A DNA stretch of 11,289 nt from Lachnoclostridium sp. UBA3320 (GCA_002361175.1 DESG01000134.1:1-11289), one strand, 5' to 3'; numbered from the stretch's first letter, positions 1-7,247 are shown. Numbers and translations are program-made. Notes: generated from the letters alone by a model not told the origin.

Positions 1-483
1 GAAACACTTGTAGATTTATATAATTTGTTATCCAATAACATTTCTTATGAAGAGCGCAAAAAATTTTATTATAACACCGCTATTGTTAAGGAGGGATTTG
101 AAATGGAAAGTTCTGTATCAACAATGGAATATGCTTTAGAATTGCAAATGAAAAACAAAGAAATAGCGCATAATTTAGAAATGGAACTACGTAATTTAGA
201 AATAAAAACACATGAAAATGAAGAGTGGACACGCAATTTAGAGCTAAAAACACGTAATTTAGAGCTAAAAGCACATGATTTAAATATAAAAGAGCAGCAG
301 TTAAAGGACAGGGAACAACAGGAAGAGCAAATAAAAGAGCAGGCAGTTGTGGAAGCAATTATTGAATTGGGCAGTGAAATAGGCTGGTCTGAAAGTGAGA
401 TTATACAAAAGATTACAAAAAAGTTAAAAATTACGCAGGAAAAAGCAAAATCTCTTTTTAATTTATTGATACAAGAAAAATGA
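1..483 (+). CDS. Rpn family recombination-promoting nuclease / putative transposase, C-terminal part (5' end outside window)
   Basis: The reading frame is open from base 1, starting ETLVDLYNLL, and stops at TGA 481-483, so about 160 C-terminal residues are visible. The nuclease domain must lie upstream. The tail has the Rpn/PD-(D/E)XK style: a long charged helix (about residues 41-110) rich in the heptad NLELK/NLEIK, then VVEAIIELGSEIGWSESEIIQKITKKLKI, a closing module common in Lachnospiraceae members of this family. The family is known for DNA endonuclease activity, RecA-independent recombination and, in E. coli, phage defence. That function is carried over from the family and cannot be tested here because the catalytic residues are not in view. 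A TTG at 25-27 is not the start, since the frame continues to the left edge. Neighbour gene GH16 has its own promoter and ribosome site, so no operon link is implied. The main alternative is a degenerate copy, but the visible part is intact. Confidence 0.72.
   Translation, partial: ETLVDLYNLLSNNISYEERKKFYYNTAIVKEGFEMESSVSTMEYALELQMKNKEIAHNLEMELRNLEIKTHENEEWTRNLELKTRNLELKAHDLNIKEQQLKDREQQEEQIKEQAVVEAIIELGSEIGWSESEIIQKITKKLKITQEKAKSLFNLLIQEK
88..105 (+). promoter_or_regulatory. Strong internal ribosome binding site and in-frame ATG inside the Rpn-type gene
   Basis: AAGGAGGG at 88-95 is followed after 7-8 bases by ATG 103-105, which is in the same frame as the rpn-type gene. Translation from it would give a 126-residue protein made of the coiled-coil and C-terminal module only. 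E. coli rpn genes are reported to make such a short intragenic product (RpnS) that inhibits the full nuclease. The match here is visible; use as a start is inference, because the codons AAG GAG GGA simply spell Lys-Glu-Gly. Confidence 0.45.
229..291 (+). repeat. Three tandem 21-bp units encoding heptads in the Rpn-type tail
   Basis: Units at 229-249, 250-270 and 271-291 are in phase with the reading frame. The first two differ at one base (acacgcaatttagagctaaaa versus the same with cgt), and the third is diverged. They encode TRNLELK, TRNLELK and AHDLNIK, that is, whole heptads of the predicted coiled coil. A looser related unit lies at about 187-210 (LRNLEIK). Unit gain or loss would change coiled-coil length without breaking the frame. 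Confidence 0.7.
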
Positions 484-579
484 ATCTCGAATTTCTCATT
501 GAAAAAAGTTGTATAGTTCTTACATCATGATTTTAACATTTTTGTATATAGTTTTATATCTTAGAAAGCAGAAAGCAGT

Positions 580-609
580 TATAATAGCCTTAATTTAGAA
601 TTAAGGAGG
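580..609 (+). promoter_or_regulatory. GH16 gene leader: -10 box, palindrome and overlapping ribosome site
   Basis: TATAAT at 580-585 is a good sigma-A -10 box; no convincing -35 is seen 16-18 bases upstream (TATCTT at 557-562 is weak), which suggests an activator-dependent promoter. A perfect 8-bp inverted repeat with 3-base spacer, CCTTAATT-TAG-AATTAAGG, spans 588-606. Its right arm includes AAGG of the Shine-Dalgarno AAGGAGG (603-609). It lies across the expected transcription start, so it could be a repressor site on DNA. If transcription begins further upstream it could instead be an RNA hairpin hiding the ribosome site. Confidence 0.5.
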
Positions 610-616
610 TAACAGT

Positions 617-3436
617 ATGAGAAAACTTTTACTCAAAGGTACAACAGTTGCAATAACAACTGCAATGTTAGCTACAATGGCAGTACCATCTGTCCCATTG
701 CATGTGCAAGCAGCAACAAAACTATCTGTGTCAGACTGTGTTATTTCTAAAGGAGATAAACTTGACGTTGATATTGATGGTGAAGATGAAACAAGCGGAA
801 AGTATAAGTCATCAGATAAGGTTGTTGTATCAGTCACAAAGGATGGTATTATAACTGCAAAAAAGGCAGGAAACTCTAAAATAACATGGAGAAAAGACGG
901 TAAAACATACACCTGTAAAGTCAAAGTGGTAAAAGCACCTGTTCTAAGTAAATCTAAACTTAGCATTGAAACAGAACAGGAGAAAAAAGTATCTGTAAAA
1001 CAATATGGCAATAATAGTTTAAAAGTAAAATGGTCTTCATCAGATAACAAAATTGCAAAAGTAAGCAATGGAAAGATTACAGGTATATCTGAAGGAAGCG
1101 CAACAATTAAAGCTAAAATAAAAGGATACAAAAAGGTGTGGACAAAAAAAGTGGAAGTATTAGTAAAAGAAGCCAGCAGTAAACCATCTGCAGAGCCAGA
1201 AGCAACAGAATCACCAGCAGTAGCAGAAACACATAAAGGTTATACACTTAAATGGAATGAACAGTTTAACAACACCTCTCTTAACAGGGATGACTGGAAT
1301 GTTGAGTTACATGAGCCAGGCTGGGTAAATAATGAACTTCAGGAATATGTGGATTCAGACAAAAATATTTATATCAAAGATGGCAAGCTTGTATTAAAGC
1401 CTGTAAAGATTGTTGATAAAGATGGAAATGTGTCATATACATCAGGCAGAGTAAATACACAAAACAAGCATAACTTTAAGTATGGTCTTTTTGAAGCAAG
1501 AGCAAAGGTTCCAGCAGGACAGGGATTTTTGCCTGCATTCTGGATGATGCCTGCTGATGAAAACCTTTATGGACAGTGGCCAAGATGTGGTGAAATTGAT
1601 ATTATGGAAGTACTTGGACATGAAACCAGTACTTCATATGGTACAATACACTATGGCAATCCGCACAGTGAAAGCCAAGGCAAATATACACTGGAAAAAG
1701 GAAATTTTTCAGATGAATACCATACATTCAGTGTAGAGTGGGAGCCAGGAAAAATAAATTGGTATGTAGATGGCATACTTATTCATACAGAAAATGACTG
1801 GTATTCTGCAACTGAAGGTCAAGGAGAAATTACATATCCTGCCCCATTTGACCAGCCATTTTATATTATATTAAACCTTGCTGTAGGTGGTAATTGGCCA
1901 GGAAATCCTGATGAAACCACTGACATTGACAAAGCAGCTTTTATGATTGACTATGTAAAGGTATATCAAAAAGACAGTTATAATGAAGATGTAGAAAAGC
2001 CAGAGAAAGAAGTTATATTAAGAGAACCTGATAAAAATGGGAATTATATAAACAATGGAAACTTCCAAACAACAGAAAGCTTGACAGACGAAAAAGACTG
2101 GACTTTTTTAACAACACTTGGCGGAGAGGCAACAGCAGAAATTAAAGATGGGCAGATTTCAGTTAATACTATTAATGAGGGAACTGTTGATTACAGTGTA
2201 CAGCTTGTACAGCCTGATATTCCAATGAAAAAAGGTGCAACATATAAGGTAAAATTTGATGCATATGCTGATGCAGCAAGGACAATGAAGGTAGATGTTT
2301 CAGCACCAGACAGAGGTTACAAACGTTATCTTGAAGACACAACAGTAGAATTGACTACTACAAATAAAACTTATGAATATGAATTTAAGATGACGGATAA
2401 AGATGATGCGAACGGAAGATTGGAATATAATCTTGGTGCTGCTGGTTCTACAGCTAGTGTACACATAAGTAATGTTTCAATTATAAAATTATCTGAAAGT
2501 ACAGGTGAAATAGAAGAAAAGACGGTACTTGCTGATGGAAATTATGTCTATAACGGAAGTTTCCAAGAAGGAAAAGACCGAAAAGAATACTGGGACATTG
2601 ACAATAAAGCAGGGGCAGAAGTTTCTGTAACCAATACAGATAATATCAGAAGATTAAAGGTCATTGCACCAGAGGGCACATCAACAGATAAACCAGTATT
2701 TGTTTCACAGAGTGGGCTTGCATTGTCAGAAAACAATAAATATGCACTGAGTTTTAAAGCAGAAGGTGAAACTTCAAAAAGCATAAGTGTAACTGTTGCG
2801 GGAAAGGAATTTAAGACAGAACTTTCGGGAGCAGAAAATAACTATTCCTTTAAATTTGAAACAGGAGCTTCATTAACAGGCAAAGATATTGTTTTTAGGT
2901 TTGATAAGTCTGGCACATACTATCTTGATGATGTACGTATTGTAGAAGATAGTTTGATTAAAAATGGCAGTTTTAATGCAGGTCTTTCAGGATATGAAGT
3001 ATATGTAGACAGTAGTGCAGATGCATCATGTGTTGTAGACAGTCTTACAGAAAATAATGCAGCAGATTTTACAATAAATAACACAGGGGATGCTGCTTGG
3101 AAAATTCAGTTAAAACAGAATAATATTGAACTTGAAAAAGACCAGTGGTATAAACTCTCATTTGATGCTAAATCAAGTATTGCAAGAAAAATTATGTTTG
3201 CCATACAAAGAGATGGCAGTAGTGATGACGACTGGACGCCTTATTCTGGTGAAAAGGTTATAGAACTTGGCAGTGATTATAAGACATATGATATTGTGTT
3301 CCAGATGAAGAACAATACAGATTTAAAATCTGTATTAAGTATATCAATAGGTGCTGTTGCTGATACACAGATTACAGAGAAACACCGTATCTGTATTGAC
3401 AATATCAGCCTTGAAAAGACTAACGCTCCAGCATAA
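617..3436 (+). CDS. Secreted modular GH16 beta-glucanase (laminarinase/licheninase type) with Ig-like and CBM4-like modules
   Basis: A 939-residue exported endo-beta-glucanase. ATG 617 follows AAGGAGG (603-609). Residues 1-32 are a signal peptide (MRKLLLKG, hydrophobic core, cleavage near VQA-AT). Two bacterial Ig-like (Big_2) modules follow at about 33-105 and 107-185, then a Pro/Glu/Ser linker (186-207). The GH16 domain spans about 208-452. Its catalytic stretch GEIDIME holds the expected ExDxxE set: nucleophile E326, helper D328, acid/base E331. Three CBM4_9-like modules follow, each opening with an NGxF motif: about 478-625 (NNGNF), 643-777 (YNGSF) and 780-935 (KNGSF). There is no LPxTG, SLH or membrane segment, so attachment, if any, is non-covalent through the Big_2 or CBM modules. 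The sequence style is that of the bacterial beta-1,3(4)-glucanases, so laminarin-like or cereal mixed-linkage beta-glucan is the likely substrate; the exact linkage is inference. It stands alone, with its own leader and a terminator at 3575-3625. Confidence 0.9.
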   Translation: MRKLLLKGTTVAITTAMLATMAVPSVPLHVQAATKLSVSDCVISKGDKLDVDIDGEDETSGKYKSSDKVVVSVTKDGIITAKKAGNSKITWRKDGKTYTCKVKVVKAPVLSKSKLSIETEQEKKVSVKQYGNNSLKVKWSSSDNKIAKVSNGKITGISEGSATIKAKIKGYKKVWTKKVEVLVKEASSKPSAEPEATESPAVAETHKGYTLKWNEQFNNTSLNRDDWNVELHEPGWVNNELQEYVDSDKNIYIKDGKLVLKPVKIVDKDGNVSYTSGRVNTQNKHNFKYGLFEARAKVPAGQGFLPAFWMMPADENLYGQWPRCGEIDIMEVLGHETSTSYGTIHYGNPHSESQGKYTLEKGNFSDEYHTFSVEWEPGKINWYVDGILIHTENDWYSATEGQGEITYPAPFDQPFYIILNLAVGGNWPGNPDETTDIDKAAFMIDYVKVYQKDSYNEDVEKPEKEVILREPDKNGNYINNGNFQTTESLTDEKDWTFLTTLGGEATAEIKDGQISVNTINEGTVDYSVQLVQPDIPMKKGATYKVKFDAYADAARTMKVDVSAPDRGYKRYLEDTTVELTTTNKTYEYEFKMTDKDDANGRLEYNLGAAGSTASVHISNVSIIKLSESTGEIEEKTVLADGNYVYNGSFQEGKDRKEYWDIDNKAGAEVSVTNTDNIRRLKVIAPEGTSTDKPVFVSQSGLALSENNKYALSFKAEGETSKSISVTVAGKEFKTELSGAENNYSFKFETGASLTGKDIVFRFDKSGTYYLDDVRIVEDSLIKNGSFNAGLSGYEVYVDSSADASCVVDSLTENNAADFTINNTGDAAWKIQLKQNNIELEKDQWYKLSFDAKSSIARKIMFAIQRDGSSDDDWTPYSGEKVIELGSDYKTYDIVFQMKNNTDLKSVLSISIGAVADTQITEKHRICIDNISLEKTNAPA

Positions 3437-3446
3437 TATGATAATT

Positions 3447-3540
3447 GTGAACTACCATGAAGCTAAATACTTCGTAGCTTCCTAGTCAATATACGTAACC
3501 GTACAAGTTTATCTAGGCTATTCGGACTGTTCCAGTCCCA
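3447..3540 (-). ncRNA. Omega-RNA-like right end of an IS200/IS605-type tnpB element, tnpB absent
   Basis: Read on the minus strand, the segment runs from GGGACTGG (near 3539) to GGTAGTTCAC (3456-3447). It contains nested stems: GGACTG/CAGTCC around a 3-base loop (3524-3529 with 3533-3538), CCTAG/CTAGG (3481-3485 with 3513-3517), a small TACG-GTTA-CGTA hairpin inside it, and GAAGCTA/TAGCTTC (3459-3465 with 3475-3481), extended by ACTA/TAGT (3451-3454 with 3483-3486). The order CTAGGAAGC-hairpin-GTAGTTCAC resembles the 3' ends of clostridial IS605-group tnpB elements, where this RNA guides TnpB. No TnpB zinc-finger or RuvC remnant is found within the 388-bp gap. The base pairing is visible; the family assignment is pattern recognition from memory, not a search result. 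Confidence 0.5.
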
Positions 3541-3574
3541 TAACGTTATATTATACATTTGTTAATTTTGCAGG

Positions 3575-3625
3575 TCACATTCATCCACTAAGCTAAAGAC
3601 TTAGTGGATGAATGTGATATTTTTT
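3575..3625 (+). terminator. Intrinsic terminator with an 18-bp perfect palindromic stem, downstream of the GH16 gene
   Basis: TCACATTCATCCACTAAG (3575-3592) pairs perfectly with 3600-3617 around a 7-base loop (ctaaaga), then TA and a run of six T (3620-3625). It lies 139 bases after the GH16 stop, beyond the omega-RNA-like block. The stem is unusually long and exact for a simple terminator. The minus-strand side has no T run, so it acts in the plus direction only. It may also be the second hairpin end of the neighbouring mobile-element remnant. Confidence 0.75.
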
Positions 3626-3644
3626 CTAAAAATGAAAATTCCAT
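3588..3644 (-). CDS. Possible 18-residue leader or remnant ORF on the minus strand
   Basis: On the minus strand, ATG (3644-3642) is preceded by AAGGAGAGG (3658-3650) at good spacing and by a TATAAT box (3679-3674). The frame reads MEFSFLEKISHSSTKSLA and stops at TAG inside the palindrome arm (3590-3588). It has no recognisable family. It could be the 5' stump of a gene cut by insertion of the palindrome or element, a leader peptide, or chance. The ribosome site is the only strong argument for it. Confidence 0.22.
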   Translation of the reverse strand: MEFSFLEKISHSSTKSLA

Positions 3645-3710
3645 AACCACCTCTCCTTGGATTTAATAAAATTATTATAACATAGGAACACCAGTGATAA
3701 TAAGGGCATT

Positions 3711-3739
3711 TTTAAAAGATACTGCAATTATCCTATAAT
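3711..3739 (+). promoter_or_regulatory. Sigma-A-like promoter upstream of the flagellar unit
   Basis: TTTAAA (3711-3716) and TATAAT (3734-3739) are separated by 17 bases. The -10 is perfect and the -35 weak. It would give basal transcription of the FliK-like/flagellin/fliS unit with a leader of about 135 bases. Confidence 0.35.
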
Positions 3740-3783
3740 ATGTAGAAATGTTTATGTTTGGTTACTTCACTTATTTATAAAAT

Positions 3784-3811
3784 TAAAGATATTTGAATAT
3801 TATGCCGAAGT
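3784..3811 (+). promoter_or_regulatory. Sigma-28 (sigma-D/FliA)-like flagellar promoter
   Basis: TAAA (3784-3787), a 16-base spacer and GCCGAAGT (3804-3811) resemble the sigma-28/sigma-D consensus TAAA-N14-16-GCCGATAT, with the GCCGA core intact. It lies 70 bases before the ATG of the FliK-like gene and would start transcription near 3818. Its presence ahead of a unit containing flagellin and fliS is what late flagellar control predicts. No second GCCGAT-type site is seen just before the flagellin gene, so this may serve all three genes. Confidence 0.55.
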
Positions 3812-3881
3812 AATTATTAGAAATTTGTTATACAATAACATCAGATTGACCGGGAAAGGTACAGTAAAGGTGGATAGGTCT

Positions 3882-6800
3882 ATGAATGTAAACAGTATTA
3901 TGTACCAGTCAAGCAACACTACTGGTATGGGAAATATGTCAAATAACAGCCCATTTTTGTCTATTGGCAGCAAAGGGCAGATTGTTGAAGGTGTAATATC
4001 TAAAGTATCAGATAAAATTTCCATTAACTTTAATGGAGTTGAGGTATCAGTTCCTCATTCTGCAGTACGTGATGCCACGGAGGGCGAAACAAGAAAATTT
4101 CAAATCATGGATGTATCGAAAGACAATATTGTACTGAAAGAGGCTACAACAGCACGCAGCCAGAATACTACTAGAACAATGGTAAATACAAAAGCACCTA
4201 GTAATGCAGGTATGAGCAGCAGCCATTTAAGCGAGAGTGCGCAAGTTGCTGCCGGAGAGCAGGAAGCTGCTAAGAATATAGCTATCCTTACTGGAGAAGA
4301 CTATGAAAATATCGAGAAAGAAGAAGGTGCTGTAGATGATGGCGAAGAATTTACAAGCCTTGAGCGTGCAGTTGAAAGAGTAAAGGAATATAAAGAATGG
4401 GAAACAAATTGTCAAGAAAGTAATGAAGAGCTTTGTAAAGAGCTTGAAGAAGGTCTTGAAAATATCCAAAAACATGGATTTTTAGACCAGAAAAGCGAAT
4501 CTGAAATAGCGCAAATTTTGCGTGATGCAGATATTCCTGCTACTCTTGAAAACATATCAAAAGTAGTTGCAGCACTTAAAATGAGCCAGATGGCAAATAT
4601 AATGTCTGATAATGCAAGGGCATATATAATCGGCAATGATATGTCTCCTACTATTAAAAATATTTATCATGGGCATTATTCAGGTAGCAATGCATTTGAT
4701 GGGTCTGTATATGATAGTGAAGCATGGAATGCACTTGAAGGGCAAATTAAAGATATAATTGTTTCAACAGGTCTTGACACAGGTACAGCAGTGGAAGATG
4801 CAAAGTGGCTTTTTGCCAATGACCTTCCTCTTACAGTGGAAAATCTTAAAACGCTTGATGTGCTGCGTGATATTAAGGAAAATATGACGCTTGATAAGAC
4901 TCTTATGCAGATTGTACAGGCAATGTCTGCTGGCAATGAGGCAGAAGATGCGCTTCTTGACACATCTAAGTTTATAATAGCAAGAGATATTATTAATGAT
5001 TTTCAATCTATTACAGATGGGGATATACGACTTGCTTTAAATATGGCAGGAAGCACTAGCATGGCAGATAGCTCTTCTGGCATGGCAGATGAGCTTACCC
5101 TTGAACTTATAAATAAGGCAAAGAAAGGGAATGAAAATAGAGAGGATATTGGCAAGGCTGTTATACCTAGCGTTATTACAGATGGTATGACTGAGCAAGA
5201 TATACAGGCAGTTACAGCTAAAAGGCATATAGCAGAAATTTGTCTTAAAATGACAGTTCAGTCAGTGTCACTTATGGCTGAAAAGGGAATAAATATTGAA
5301 ACTGCACCTCTTGAAGATATTGTAAAAGAATTAAGAGATATAGAAAATTCTTATTATATGGCACGTTTTGGTGCGTCTGGTGATATAACTGAAAAAGAAC
5401 TTGGGATTATGCAGGAAGCCCTGCAAAAGACTTCAGATATAGCTAATGCACCAGTATCATTAATCGGCGTTGGCGTAAAGCAGATGAATCTTTTGTCATT
5501 TAATGAACTTCATGCTGCGGCTGTTAGTGAAACATCACAAAGACATCAGTTTCTTGAAATCTATGAGAAAGTTGCAACAGAGCCTGGTGAAAAGTATGGT
5601 GATTCCTTTGAAAAGGCATTTCAAAAAAGTGTTGTTAGTATCTTAGATAATCTTGGGCTTGAAGATACACAGGCGAATGAAAGGGCAGTAAGAATCCTTG
5701 GACATAACAGTATGGAGATTACAGAAGACAATATAAATGCTGTCAAGGATTATGACGCTTCACTTAACAGAGTTATAGATAATATGAAACCGTCTGTTGT
5801 GCTTGATATGATAAGAAATGGCGGCAATCCTCTTGATAAGACAATTAGGGAACTGGATACAGAACTTTCAGAGATTGCAGCAAAGAAAGATATTTCATCA
5901 GAGGAAAAGTATAGTAGATATTTGTGGCAGCTTGAGAGGAGTAATGCTATAACAGAGCAAGAAAGAGAAGGCTATATAGGTGTATACAGACTTCTTAATA
6001 ATATAGAAAAGACTGACGGCGCAGCGATAGGGGCTGTTATGCAAAGTAAGAAAGAAATGACGCTTGGCAATCTGCTTACCGCTGTAAGGAGTGTTCACAA
6101 AAGCATTAATATAAAGGCAGACAGCAGTCTTGGAGGTCTTGACAGCTTGGTATACCAGAGTAAATCTATTACAGCACAGATTAGCAATGGTTTTAATTCG
6201 GAACAAAATAAAGACAATAAAAACAGACAGGATGGCAGCAGATACTATGAAGGTCTTGTTGCCAAAGCTATTGACAATATCACTCCTGATAGTGTAAATG
6301 AACTTTCCGATGGTGATATGGAAAAATTGCTTAACACTTCACTTGAAAAGTTTGCAGAAGAGATGAAGTATTCATCAGCAGGAAAGCAGTTAGTACAAGA
6401 ATACTATGAAAAACAGGCAGAAGAAGTACGTGAAATAATAAATAACCGTGCTGCTGCTGAAGAATATCTTAAAGATTTGCAGATACCTGTTACAGTTGCT
6501 GCTTTAGGTGCAGCAGAACATATGCTTGAAGAGGGTTATAGTCCTGTAAAAGACTGCTATAACAGAAGGAATATTTTAAGAGATAAAGACAAAGAAGAAT
6601 TTGAAAAAATAGCGGACAACATGACAGATGCACTTGAATCAGAAGACAGTATGAAGAAAGAGTGTGAAAAAGCTGGCAGATATATGGAAGAAATTCTTGC
6701 AAGGTCTTATTCTGTGCCTGATATTTCATCTGATGAGCTTATGCAGCTTAAAATGCTTGGCAGAGGAATACAGCTAAATGGTATGATGGCTAATAGAAGA

Positions 6801-7226
6801 AGTTATGATATACCTATAGTTACAGGAGATACTGTTACAAATATGAATGTAACTATTTTAACTGGCTCTGCTGATAAGGGACGAGTACAGGTTTATATAG
6901 ATAATACTAAAGATTCGAATGACATTAATACTATGAGTATATCAGCAGAATTTAAAATGTCAGGCAGTGAATTAAAAGGTCTTATAATATGTGGCAACAG
7001 AGAGAATTATGAAACTTTAAGAAAACATAATGCTGATTTGGAACAATCTTTTAAAAATGCAGGTTTTATAGTAAAAAATATTTCATACAGTATGGGTAAT
7101 GTTTTACGTGGCAGTATAACTGGTAATGATTTACAAAATACTAGTGCAAAAGATTTATACAGAGCAGCAAAGATTACAGTAAAATATATTTCTAATATAG
7201 TTAAAAATAATAGTAATGAATCTTAA
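3882..7226 (+). CDS. Large FliK-like flagellar protein of unknown exact role (1114 aa)
   Basis: ATG 3882 is chosen over an upstream TTG (3825) because AGGTGG (3868-3873) sits 8 bases before it. The protein has no signal peptide or membrane segment. Residues 28-88 (GQIVEGVISKVSDK, then GETRKFQIMDVSKDNIVLKE) look like the small beta-barrel seen at the front of clostridial FliK-like proteins. A charged coiled region follows at about 150-200. The middle is all helical with repeated motifs of the type D-[IL]-P-x-T-x-E-N: IPATLENI (218), MSPTIKNI (254), LPLTVENL (315), ITEDNI (613) and IPVTVAAL (868). Residues about 975-1068 (NMNVTIL, RVQVYI, SAEFKM, ELKGLIICGNR, LEQSFKNAGF) resemble the FliK C-terminal hook-length domain. 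It is much longer than standard FliK (about 400-600 aa). The sigma-28-like promoter and the flagellin 21 bases downstream support a flagellar role; hook-length control, or a related export-switch or filament-assembly role, is inference. It may match an uncharacterised Lachnospiraceae family (possibly DUF6240), which I cannot check. Confidence 0.6.
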   Translation: MNVNSIMYQSSNTTGMGNMSNNSPFLSIGSKGQIVEGVISKVSDKISINFNGVEVSVPHSAVRDATEGETRKFQIMDVSKDNIVLKEATTARSQNTTRTMVNTKAPSNAGMSSSHLSESAQVAAGEQEAAKNIAILTGEDYENIEKEEGAVDDGEEFTSLERAVERVKEYKEWETNCQESNEELCKELEEGLENIQKHGFLDQKSESEIAQILRDADIPATLENISKVVAALKMSQMANIMSDNARAYIIGNDMSPTIKNIYHGHYSGSNAFDGSVYDSEAWNALEGQIKDIIVSTGLDTGTAVEDAKWLFANDLPLTVENLKTLDVLRDIKENMTLDKTLMQIVQAMSAGNEAEDALLDTSKFIIARDIINDFQSITDGDIRLALNMAGSTSMADSSSGMADELTLELINKAKKGNENREDIGKAVIPSVITDGMTEQDIQAVTAKRHIAEICLKMTVQSVSLMAEKGINIETAPLEDIVKELRDIENSYYMARFGASGDITEKELGIMQEALQKTSDIANAPVSLIGVGVKQMNLLSFNELHAAAVSETSQRHQFLEIYEKVATEPGEKYGDSFEKAFQKSVVSILDNLGLEDTQANERAVRILGHNSMEITEDNINAVKDYDASLNRVIDNMKPSVVLDMIRNGGNPLDKTIRELDTELSEIAAKKDISSEEKYSRYLWQLERSNAITEQEREGYIGVYRLLNNIEKTDGAAIGAVMQSKKEMTLGNLLTAVRSVHKSINIKADSSLGGLDSLVYQSKSITAQISNGFNSEQNKDNKNRQDGSRYYEGLVAKAIDNITPDSVNELSDGDMEKLLNTSLEKFAEEMKYSSAGKQLVQEYYEKQAEEVREIINNRAAAEEYLKDLQIPVTVAALGAAEHMLEEGYSPVKDCYNRRNILRDKDKEEFEKIADNMTDALESEDSMKKECEKAGRYMEEILARSYSVPDISSDELMQLKMLGRGIQLNGMMANRRSYDIPIVTGDTVTNMNVTILTGSADKGRVQVYIDNTKDSNDINTMSISAEFKMSGSELKGLIICGNRENYETLRKHNADLEQSFKNAGFIVKNISYSMGNVLRGSITGNDLQNTSAKDLYRAAKITVKYISNIVKNNSNES

Positions 7227-7247
7227 ATAGAAAGGGTGATTTGTTGT

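Noticed and set aside
229..291. CRISPR-like repeat array
   Set aside because: The 21-bp units are contiguous, without spacers, and encode protein heptads.
601..1131. 176-codon open frame on the minus strand opposite the GH16 gene
   Set aside because: It lies fully inside the signal peptide and Ig-like coding region, has no ribosome site, and its hydrophobic composition is what the complement of Lys/Ser/Thr-rich coding DNA gives.
3447..3617. Riboswitch or rho-independent double terminator belonging only to the GH16 gene
   Set aside because: The first block has no T run and its stem order and GTAGTTCAC end fit the minus-strand IS605-type end better. Only the second hairpin (3575-3625) has the terminator form. 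A plus-strand 3' UTR role is not fully excluded.
3825..3881. Upstream TTG start adding 19 residues to the FliK-like protein
   Set aside because: No ribosome site precedes the TTG, and it lies only a few bases after the predicted sigma-28 transcription start. ATG 3882 has AGGTGG at ideal spacing.
7236..7247. GTG start adding four residues (MICC) to flagellin
   Set aside because: The GTG is part of the ribosome site AAAGGGTGAT, and ATG 7248 gives the conserved flagellin beginning MKINHN.
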